From the IMG/VR virus record IMGVR_UViG_3300042566_001780, positions 193,190 to 257,189 of that record: 64,000 nucleotides of DNA. The stretch is one strand, 5' to 3'. Made by a program: the position numbers and the translations under genes. This document shows, piece after piece, positions 26,401-34,700 of this stretch (position 1 is its first letter; each line of letters opens with the position of its first letter). Origin of the DNA: a virus. A model generated the notes under the pieces. It saw only the letters and a list, made by a program, of their open reading frames with translations, was not told the origin of the DNA and searched no databases.

Positions 26401-26809
26401 CAATAAGGAAGTGAGCTTCTACAAAAATGTCACACACCCAGGCGGAAATTCATATTACCGAGAGAATGACGAGATAGTAAAAAATGCGTCCGCTTATTTC
26501 AATGAAGGAAACAAAGAAATTCGCAAAACAGTCACTCTTGATACGCTAATGAAATCTGCTAATTTGCCACAACCAGATTTAATCAAGATGGATGTTCAAG
26601 GTGCAGAGCTAGATATTTTGAAAGGCGGTTTGTCTACTTTAACTAAATGTCAAGATGTTATTCTTGAATTGCAAAAAATTGAGTATAACAAAGGAGCTCC
26701 ATTGAAAGACGAAGTCATCCAATTTATGCTTGAGCGGGGATTTAAATTAATATCTGGTCCATTCTGTGATAACGGACCAGACGGTGATTATCATTTTTCT
26801 AGAATTTAG
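23492..26809 (+). CDS. Four-domain glycosyltransferase / FkbM methyltransferase fusion
   Basis: A 1105-aa enzyme with four modules. (a) GT4-type glycosyltransferase, residues 1-400: GLGGSES near the start and the E-x7-E motif PETFGISTLE at about 293-302. (b) GT2 glycosyltransferase, about 439-640: TVITPVFNAEKYIEQCVQS, IIDDCSTD, and LLLDGDD near 526. (c) A second GT-A-like domain, about 684-890: ILIAIPT and FAVDSDMSF near 746. (d) FkbM-type SAM methyltransferase, about 910-1105: IFDIGAC near 920 and DLIKMDVQGAELDIL near 1032. It would assemble and methyl-cap a short glycan. It stands alone on the plus strand inside the minus-strand fibre cluster, and its stop overlaps that of the convergent 1311-aa fibre. 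Acceptor unknown; phage fibres or host surface glycans are possible. Confidence 0.85.
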   Translation: MKPTIAIIDIIGLTYDGNTLNLRGLGGSESAVILLSKELSLCGFDVTVFNNCIDKHASPGVYAGVKYVDISKIDSVEKNFDIVISSRTVIPFITEDLHPYFFQFDPARFKQLAQTAKFKAVWMHDTFCKGDEFLERLLLNGSIDEIFTLSDFHTTYVSTADHGHRRMPEVLKNKIFMTRNGAVNYFPEVNISKKDRNLFVYNASVTKGMLPLVKNIWPLFKSLRPNARLKVIGGYYRFRENAAPDEQEKTWRELVNDPIYKTLDVEFTGILRQQEIAEILSSASFMVYPGAFPETFGISTLESLLYNTPLITTRFGALEETAIDSACYKIDYCIEPNGLFPNISLDDQSKKFVQLMLSAYDNTYLHQQKMYACNAVKTIAGWDSVALQWKQHLFKKLGLYLPASDYQKITSINAEVKEVFGRRFSNPEENYLPRNTQQHITVITPVFNAEKYIEQCVQSVITQDYDNWDMYIIDDCSTDCTSKILDELSELDSRIHIIHQTYNAGAVKNQVVTIKKICSPDDIILLLDGDDALVNDNQIFHFYNNLYTNDQTEFTYGSCFSLVDKIPLVAQPYPEEIKKSKRYRDHKFNWNMPYTHLRTFRARLMLNIPDDKFKDANGNWYKAGGDNATFYEVIERADPNKVKAISRINYLYNDLNPINDWKVNGHEQTANAKFIGKSNLKSMKTILIAIPTAKYIEPETFKSIYDLEVPEGYRTEFQYFFGYALEQVRNLISDWAQRYDYLFAVDSDMSFKPDTLKRLLSHDKDVVSGLYIQRKPGEHILELYRNGHNIPYGDIKNLGLVEIDACGFGCVLVKSKVFSTIGYPQFVYKSALDHKDTVSEDVYFCMKAKQFGFSIYADTNVICDHIGSTKFVVDQTITKKQSAFDRLLELSNTRLLPSKHVEYLYDMSKSQNIKPKVIFDIGACVLHWTREAVNVWPDAKFFAFEAMQESELIFKHFGVPHFIGVLSDQDNKEVSFYKNVTHPGGNSYYRENDEIVKNASAYFNEGNKEIRKTVTLDTLMKSANLPQPDLIKMDVQGAELDILKGGLSTLTKCQDVILELQKIEYNKGAPLKDEVIQFMLERGFKLISGPFCDNGPDGDYHFSRI

Positions 26810-29800
26810 AAAGTGCCGCCATCAATTTCGCCCCAAACCGGAAGACCTTGATCATTTGCTTGCAGAATTTGCCCATTCGTTCCAATTGGCAATTTTGCAA
26901 CTGTATTGGTGGCGCTAGCATACAACATATCCCCTTTAGTATATGAAGATACGCCAGTGCCACCATGATCAAATGAAAGTATTCCAGTTATATTGGCATG
27001 ACCAACGTCAACTGCAGTTACTGGGATAGTAATATTTGCAGATCCATTAAAGCTCGTAGCAGTGCCTGTCACTGGCCCGCTAATAGCAATAGTTCTGGAA
27101 GTCTGCAGGGTGCTAGCAGTTGTTGCATTTCCGGAGAATGATGTAGCAGTTATTGTGCCAGGTACAGTCAGATTTGCTACACCCTGGGAAATAACATCTA
27201 ATTCCATTGCGCTGAATACTGTACCACCGGATGGCGTAAATCTCCATCTCCAAGTATCAGTCTGCGATGAATCGTCTGCTAAATTGAAGTCAAAAAATGT
27301 ATTAGATCCAGAAACTGAAGTAGAGATAGATGCATTATCTGTTGCCTCTGCAGCAAATGCAATTGACGTTACTCCAGTCAACGTTGTATGATTGTGACTA
27401 TTGTCGACGACTTGCGCAGTTAATGTGCCTGACGTCAATCCGGTTAAGGTAACAGAACCAGTCAAATCTCCAGCTAGTGTAATAACTGGGCTAGGCTTAT
27501 TTTGTATTTCAGACCAGTCTATACTAGTGTCATTTGCGCTAATAGTGATTGTAGCAGAATCATTCCTGGTAATAGATACGTTTGTACCTGCAACCAGTGT
27601 AACTGTATCAGATAGCGCATTTGACCCTGTCAGTTTTATACCTGCACCAGAAGCCGATGTTTCAGCAGATAACACATATGTCGTATTGGTATCAACAACA
27701 GTTTCAGTTGCAGTAGAAACTGCAGTGACGTGTCCGAATGTGTCAAATGTTAATCCAGTGACGTAGGTTCTGGCAGTTGCTGATAGATTTGCTACGCTTG
27801 ATGTATCGGCATGGCTAAACTGCGTGCCTACTAAAGTTAATCCAGAACCAGCAGTATAGGTGGTATTGACTGAACTAATGCTAATAGTATTAGCGTCAAC
27901 ATAAGCTACTGTTACGTTACTGCCTGATGAGAGCTTAATTGTGTCAGTACCTGATCCAGATCCACCGGCATTTAGGTTAAAGTTTGCTCCGCCTGTAGTT
28001 GCCTCTGCACTAATATTGTAGGTTGTATTTGTGTCTACAATATTGACAGTTGGCAATGTTAAAGTAACTGAACCTTTTGCCGTGACGTGGCCCTGAGCAT
28101 CATATGTGACACTCGGCACTGAGAATGAATCACCAAAAGCAAGATTTCTAGTAACTCCGCCTTCTGAAGCAGTTCCAGCAACCACCACATTTGAGTGATT
28201 AAATGTAGTCCCAGAAAGCGATAATCCAGTACCTGCAGAGTATGTAGTATTAGTGTCAACTACAGTTTCGGTGCCTGTTGAATATCCAGTCACATGGCCA
28301 AAAGTGTCAAAGGTTAATCCTGTGACATAGGTTCTACCATTAGCAGCCAAATTACTTACACTTGATGTATCAGTATGACTAAATTGAGTGCCAGTTAAGG
28401 TTAATCCACCTCCCGCTGTATATGTGCCAACACCTGAAAATTGTGTCCAATTTATAGCGGTAGTGCCTACAGTCATTGGTAATGTTGGAACTACTGCTAC
28501 CCATCCTGTATTTGCCTGTGTTGTCCCTTCCTGCACAAACACATAACCAGAAGGTATTTCAGATGCTTCATCGCAATACCCACAACGGGTTAATACCCAT
28601 GGCGTAGAAGCAGAGCCTAAGTCTGATATGTAATAACGACCGTTATGCGCAGCATTTGTTTGGTTCTTAACTAAAATACCAGTTAATGTAGTTGTAAAAG
28701 TAACACCATCAATATCTGGAATAACACCATTTACTGTAGCTGTAAGGGTTGCACCTACTCCTAAAGTCCCATTATTGTATGTTGCTGATAAGTTTCCTGT
28801 GGTAGCAGCTTTTACTGCAGGCTTTGCAGCAATGCCTTGAGCTACCTCGTCGACATACTGCTTAGTGGCAGCATGCAGAGCTTGAGATGGGCCACTGTGT
28901 AATGTTAAGAAACCTGTTAACGTATCACCGCTAACATTAACAAATAAATTATCGACTTCTGATTTCTGATAATAGCGTGTGTCCAGATCTATTGAGCCTG
29001 TAGTAATAGCAGTGACGTGCCCAAAAGTATCAAATGTAACTGAGATGTCCTGGAGCACATTAGCGCCAGAATTATCTATTGCCAGATTAGTGACAGATGA
29101 AGTATCTGTGTGGGAAATAGTTGGGGTCCAACCTTCACCAGCAGTTCCTGTAATTGTTATTCCTGATCCAGCTGTGATACCTGCTACGTAATTTCCAGTA
29201 GTGTCAGTTCCAAGTGCAACAGAATTTGCAGCAATAGTCGTGGTAATAGACACATTACCTAAGTTAGTCATTGTAGCAGAACCGGTGACATCACCAGTCA
29301 AGGTAATAGTTGGATCAGCTACATCAAAATTAAGTTTACCGGTTGCATCATCATACGTGACTGAAATTCCAGATTCAGTATTTGAAGATACCATATTTCC
29401 GACAGTATCCTGAATTGATTCCACATTTATAGAAACTGCTCCAGCCGTTACTGTAAAATCTGTTGCACTAAATGAAGCAATACCTTTTGTAGAAGCGGAT
29501 GCATCTGCAATAGAAATTGATACGGTATTGTTAGTGATTGCTGTATTGACAGGGTCGGTACCAACAAATGAAAGGGTATCAGTTAGTAATGATACGCTAT
29601 CTGTACCTGAATCTCCAGAAATGTTCAGGGAAGATGATACAGGTGAATTTTGCCATCTTGAGTTTGCAGCACTCCAAGATAATACCTGGCCGTCTGTTAC
29701 CCCATTTATTCTAACATCATGAAGATCATATAGATGATACCCGAAGTCAGGTCTAACAAGCAAAATACCGTTTTGCGCAGAAGGCGATGTAGATTGGCGT

Positions 29801-30741
29801 AGAACCGCAGCTACTACTATTTTTGGATTGGGTGATGTAGGCTCAACTGAAGTAAAACCACCAGGAACAGTGGGATTTAGATAGAGTATCGTACCAGCCG
29901 GATAATCATATAAAAGCAGATCCCGAACTTTACCTAATGTTGTTACATATCCCCATTCATTATTCAGAATGTTTTGGGTGGCAATACCTATAACCCAACG
30001 TGGTTGGAATCCAATGGCAGTAACATCAGCTTTCGTGAATAATGCTTGGTCACCTTGCGCACCAGCAAACATCACTACTTCACCGTTTAGAATGTCACCA
30101 ACTGCTCTTCCATAAAAATGCTGTTCTTGAAAAATTTGACCGGTGACCCCATTCATTAATGAAAAGTCGTAGGTCTTATCGGTTTCATTCCATTTAAGAA
30201 CATCTAGCGGAGTATATCCAACTTCATTGGTTGTTATTCTTAACCCGGATACAGATACTAAATTATTACTATCTCGTACTGGTACAGTTGACGGCGCATT
30301 TGAAGTAGATGATTGATAACCGTCAAGTAAATCTGCATTGAGGTTAGTGACAACGGTGGCAGATGCTACTTGAAGTGGTGCAGTGCCTACAGGAATAGTT
30401 GATTTAAGTACTGTTGCACTCAAACTTCCGCTGATTTGCAATTTGTCAACACCGTTGTCTATACTCGTGCCAATAAGCACGTTACCAAACAACTCGGCTA
30501 ACTGGATTTTACCAGTATCATAAATCTCTATGCTTGGGACACCAGAAATGTCATTGACGGCAAAAATGAGGCCAGTTAGACTATCAGTGATTGAAAATAA
30601 TTGACCACTATTTCCTGTGACAGAAAGCGTATCAGAATCGAGCATACTAATTTGAATAGTATGCGTAGTCGAATCAGAAACAAAACTAATATTCTGTGTT
30701 TCTAATCCATTTTCAACTACAAATCTTTTGTTATTTGCCAT
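26806..30741 (-). CDS. Large tail fibre (1311 aa)
   Basis: Modular fibre. Residues 1-140 share the N-terminal attachment module of the 726-aa fibre (GQLFSITDSLTGLIFAVNDISGVPSIEI). A central module QYVDEVAQGIAAKPAVKAATT...GILVKNQTNAAHNGRYYI resembles one in the 1543-aa fibre. At least three repeats of HTDTSSV(S/T)NLA...VTGLTFDTFGHVT...ETVVDTNTTY build a beta-stem. The C-terminus has FNGSANITIPVTAVDVGHANITGI, also found in the other long fibres. A CATAAATAGG promoter-like site lies 27 bases upstream. It is convergent with the GT fusion (4-bp overlap). Confidence 0.82.
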   Translation of the reverse strand: MANNKRFVVENGLETQNISFVSDSTTHTIQISMLDSDTLSVTGNSGQLFSITDSLTGLIFAVNDISGVPSIEIYDTGKIQLAELFGNVLIGTSIDNGVDKLQISGSLSATVLKSTIPVGTAPLQVASATVVTNLNADLLDGYQSSTSNAPSTVPVRDSNNLVSVSGLRITTNEVGYTPLDVLKWNETDKTYDFSLMNGVTGQIFQEQHFYGRAVGDILNGEVVMFAGAQGDQALFTKADVTAIGFQPRWVIGIATQNILNNEWGYVTTLGKVRDLLLYDYPAGTILYLNPTVPGGFTSVEPTSPNPKIVVAAVLRQSTSPSAQNGILLVRPDFGYHLYDLHDVRINGVTDGQVLSWSAANSRWQNSPVSSSLNISGDSGTDSVSLLTDTLSFVGTDPVNTAITNNTVSISIADASASTKGIASFSATDFTVTAGAVSINVESIQDTVGNMVSSNTESGISVTYDDATGKLNFDVADPTITLTGDVTGSATMTNLGNVSITTTIAANSVALGTDTTGNYVAGITAGSGITITGTAGEGWTPTISHTDTSSVTNLAIDNSGANVLQDISVTFDTFGHVTAITTGSIDLDTRYYQKSEVDNLFVNVSGDTLTGFLTLHSGPSQALHAATKQYVDEVAQGIAAKPAVKAATTGNLSATYNNGTLGVGATLTATVNGVIPDIDGVTFTTTLTGILVKNQTNAAHNGRYYISDLGSASTPWVLTRCGYCDEASEIPSGYVFVQEGTTQANTGWVAVVPTLPMTVGTTAINWTQFSGVGTYTAGGGLTLTGTQFSHTDTSSVSNLAANGRTYVTGLTFDTFGHVTGYSTGTETVVDTNTTYSAGTGLSLSGTTFNHSNVVVAGTASEGGVTRNLAFGDSFSVPSVTYDAQGHVTAKGSVTLTLPTVNIVDTNTTYNISAEATTGGANFNLNAGGSGSGTDTIKLSSGSNVTVAYVDANTISISSVNTTYTAGSGLTLVGTQFSHADTSSVANLSATARTYVTGLTFDTFGHVTAVSTATETVVDTNTTYVLSAETSASGAGIKLTGSNALSDTVTLVAGTNVSITRNDSATITISANDTSIDWSEIQNKPSPVITLAGDLTGSVTLTGLTSGTLTAQVVDNSHNHTTLTGVTSIAFAAEATDNASISTSVSGSNTFFDFNLADDSSQTDTWRWRFTPSGGTVFSAMELDVISQGVANLTVPGTITATSFSGNATTASTLQTSRTIAISGPVTGTATSFNGSANITIPVTAVDVGHANITGILSFDHGGTGVSSYTKGDMLYASATNTVAKLPIGTNGQILQANDQGLPVWGEIDGGTF

Positions 30742-30767
30742 AATTCAGGTTCCATCGCACGTATAAC

Positions 30768-30775
30768 CTATTTAT
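30768..30775 (-). promoter_or_regulatory. Predicted late promoter (ATAAATAG)
   Basis: Minus-strand ATAAATAG, 27 bases before the 1311-aa fibre start. This is the site closest to the T4 late consensus TATAAATA. Confidence 0.5.
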
Positions 30776-30808
30776 GGACGATGTCTAGAACGGAGAATAA
30801 TTGCCAAA

Positions 30809-31726
30809 TTACGCAGACATTAGTGTATACAAAGTTTTATATACGGTCGAAACTGATGATAATGGAGTCAGTATTACGCGAACAGAAGAACTGAGAATAT
30901 CTACTTCAACCGTGAATAATCGATTTCCAGTTATTAGCACAGCATATTCAGTAGCAATTGCTGTCACCGTATCATGAACAACTAGAATTTTGGTGATTTG
31001 GCGAGAGGTACCTTGTGTACCCTGAATAACAAATTCCCCACTGCCAATAGTAGCTGTAGCAAATGTGGTTAGAACAATAGGCGTTGTACTGGTGGATGTG
31101 ACTGATGCTGAATCGATGTTAGCATTTGCATCTACGTTAATCGACGTAGTATTAATCGTACCAGTGAATGTAGTGCCTGCTACGTTTGCTGGAGTGTATC
31201 CGAGTGATGCAATAATGTCAGCTGATCCCACAACCGAAGAAGCAGTTACTAATCCCTTGCCGTTCACCGTAATTTTTCTAAATGAATCAGACACTGGTGA
31301 AGCGTTTACTGTTGTTAATGTTAGCACGGCTGTTACGTTAGCTGATCCATTAAATGATACCGTCCATGAAGCATCTCCAGTAGCAGAGATGCTTCTAAAA
31401 GTTGTCAGAGTTGGTGCTGATCCCGTTATACTTATTGGCCAGGTACCGGTAGCATTACCCCCAGTCAAAGCTGCCGCACCAATAGTATTGTATGAAATAA
31501 CCCTTTGTGTAGATCCATCAAATGATGTACCAACTGCATCACCAGTACCTGAATTGGTAAATGACAATGTATTAGCAACTTTATCTGCTGTGCCATCCAA
31601 ATTGCCAATAAATGTTGTAGCCGTTACATTTCCGGTAACAATTACGCTAGTATCAATATCTAAAGTGGCAGCTGCAGACTTTAATGTAACATTTGCTAGC
31701 CCAGTGTGGTCTAAATTTATTGCCAT
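30809..31726 (-). CDS. Tail fibre (305 aa)
   Basis: Short fibre with stem modules shared with the long fibres (ATGDASWTVSFNGSANVTAVLTL, RKITVNGKGLVTASSVVGSADI, SLGYTPANVAG). A C-terminal domain (STTPIVLTTFATATIGSGEF...YKTLYTLMSA) is homologous to the end of the 689-aa collagen-like fibre. No late octamer precedes it, so it is likely co-transcribed with the 1543-aa fibre, whose stop is 7 bases upstream. Confidence 0.78.
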   Translation of the reverse strand: MAINLDHTGLANVTLKSAAATLDIDTSVIVTGNVTATTFIGNLDGTADKVANTLSFTNSGTGDAVGTSFDGSTQRVISYNTIGAAALTGGNATGTWPISITGSAPTLTTFRSISATGDASWTVSFNGSANVTAVLTLTTVNASPVSDSFRKITVNGKGLVTASSVVGSADIIASLGYTPANVAGTTFTGTINTTSINVDANANIDSASVTSTSTTPIVLTTFATATIGSGEFVIQGTQGTSRQITKILVVHDTVTAIATEYAVLITGNRLFTVEVDILSSSVRVILTPLSSVSTVYKTLYTLMSA

Positions 31727-31732
31727 TTTGAA

Positions 31733-34700
31733 TTATCCCTTGACTTCAACTAAGTTAATCTTTGCTACCCACCGAATATTTTTACCATTTTCGCCAGTAA
31801 CTAATATTCGTAATGAACCTGCAGTAGTATCTATTGCAACGACTGCTTGCCATGCAGATGTATCTCTTGCTATTATCTGGACATTTGGCGATCCAACAAA
31901 AGCAGTACTGCTGGCCAAGGCATTTCTATCTGCACAACCACTTATTTTCCAAGCAGCAGATTCATTGTCGATATCAGTTCGACGAGCTACTAGATCGATA
32001 TCGAAAAATACTGTGGAGTCAGAGTCAATAGTCACAGTATTTTGAGATGTGATAGCAGATCCGTCAAAAGTTAATTCTGTTTGGACATTTGTTGTAGTAA
32101 TAGCTCGCGCGATGCATAGCATAGATTGAGCATCACCCTGGGAAGAGAAACTTCCAGATGCATAAGCAAAAGCCCCAGTCTTGTTTTTGGTAGTGGATGA
32201 ATTGCCCAGAGCAGTAGAATAATTTCCAGATGCAGTGTTATTGAATCCAGCAGAAATTGCATGAGTACCACTTGAAGTATTATTTTCACCACCCAAAATT
32301 ATTGATTTAGATCCAGATGCCACCATAGTAGCCGAAGATCTTGCTACTTGCAAATCAACTGCATTTGCACCACGCTTATTTCCACCAGCACTTGTCGCAT
32401 CAGCTATGTCAGTTGCAAAAGAACCTGCACCCTTCGGTCCAATAACTACATCGACATCAGCAAATGCTGTATATGTTGAAGTCAAAGCAGCAATTGGCAC
32501 TGAAGCGTTGATTCCAGTTTCACTTATAGTCTCTTCAAAATAATATAAGTCACTCCCGCCCACATCAATGTCTACCATAGTGGCAGCAGTTATACGGCCT
32601 TTAGCATCTACAGTAAAAGTTGGTATTTGGGTTGAAGAACCATACGTGCCAATATTGGAGTTGACAGAGGTTAAAGTTAGTGACGATGTTGCATTTGCAG
32701 ATCCATCAAATGTGACTGACCATGAAGCGTCGCCAGTAGCAGATATTGATCTAACAGTCTCTAATTTTGTTGCAGTGGATGCATTACCTGTGAGTGCGCC
32801 TGAAATTAATGGGATAGAAACGACACCGGTAGCACGATCTGCTGATAGCACTGGTCCAATCAATAACCCAGCATTATCATAACGATTGATAACAAAATGA
32901 TCTGTTATGGCCGCAGATGAAATATCCCAAACAGATAAGTTGTTTGTTGCTAATATAATCTGGGATTTATTCCCTTCAACGTTAGCTTTATGAATAATTA
33001 GATTGGAATTTCCAGATGCAGTAGAAATCTCTAAACTGCCAGACATCGTATCGCCAGCTTTGTTCACTGGCGTAAATCCTAATGCAGTAGTGATATCAGA
33101 TGATAAAACTGTTGAGAGACCAGTCACTAATCCTTTGCCATTTACAGTTATTCTCTTAAATGCATTTGATTCAGGAGAAGAATTCACCGTAGCTAATGTT
33201 AGCGCCGCAGATACGTTTGCAGTGCCATTAAAATCGACTGTCCACGAAGCATCACCAGTGGCAGTAATTGACCTAGAGGTTTCTAGCTGTGCTGCTTTTG
33301 ATACAGTACTATCAAGATAAGCAATTGTTTTTGTTGTCCATGAAGTTGCTGCAGGTGCAGCATACTTATGATAAATGAGCTGCGATGCTTTACTAAAATA
33401 AAGTGAATTCATTGATCCGCCAGATGAATCAGTCCATGTAGACAAATCAATCACATCTGCGTATGGGGCATTGTTGTTATCTTCTAATGCCGAGAATCGA
33501 ACTCGTGCGCCTTTAGTAAATCCAATTCCTGTACTTGGATTGGACAAATTTCTAACGTCATCAGCTCGTATTGAACCAACTGAAGTACCAGTCAAAAAGT
33601 TTGTTTGCGCACGTTGTGTAGCATCAGTTAATCCATAACCTGCTATTGTAGTTGGGTTGGTACCACTCGTGACTCTGCCATAAGCATCAGTAGTAACTGA
33701 GCGGTAGGAACCAGCAGTACCCGCAGTGGCTAAGTCAATAGCATCTGCATTAACCACTATTCTGCCAGAAGTACCAACTGCATCTATTTGGTTGCCAGTT
33801 TTTGTTAGACCTGATCCAGCAATAACTTGTCCAAGGCCATTGAATTGTGTGAAGTTTAATGCTGTGGTACCAATTGCAATTGGATCAGAAGTGGTTAATA
33901 CCCATCCGCTATTTGCATTTTGAGTTCCACCAGTCACAAAAGTATAAAGGCCTGCAGTAACTTCAGCCGAAGCATTTGCATCCAGAGAACGTGTCCATAA
34001 TCCAGAAGCTACTATGTAAATTCCATTCTCAGATGCTGTAGTCTGATTTTTTACCAAGACTCTGTCGCCGGCAACTAATAATATTCCATCTACAGTCTGA
34101 ATGCCAGACAAAGTAATATTTGCTGTAGTGGCAACACGCACTGATTGTTTTGTATCTAATCCAGTAATTGCATTGTCAATCGATTGATCAACATATTGCT
34201 TGGTAGTAGCATGACTAGCAGTTAAAGGTTCAGCAACTGTAACCGGAGAATTAAATTGCCATGAGCCAGTAACACTTGCGGTTGAAGAAACAAATGCTAA
34301 ATTACCAGCAACGGTATTCGTAGAATCAGTTACTGAAAATTCCCATGAATTAATTGAAGGCGTTTTAACTTGTAATTTAGTTATAGAGCCAGCATAATCT
34401 GATGGTTGCAACTTCAAATAAGGAGTATTTGAAGAAGATGCTCCACTTGTAATAGATTCGGAACCTAATATGGAAATGGTATTACCTTGTAATACCAAAG
34501 TACCATTTCCTGCAGTTGAAGTACCGCCAGTTGCATAGATTTTTGAATCATTACTAACAGAATTTCCACTTGAATGAAAATTGATAGTCGGAGTTCCAAT
34601 TACTGATAATGAACCTATGTCAATAGTTGAATCATTATCTGATAATGACATATTGCCAGATAGAGAAATATCGGTTGCACTGAAACTCCCAGTGGCATCT

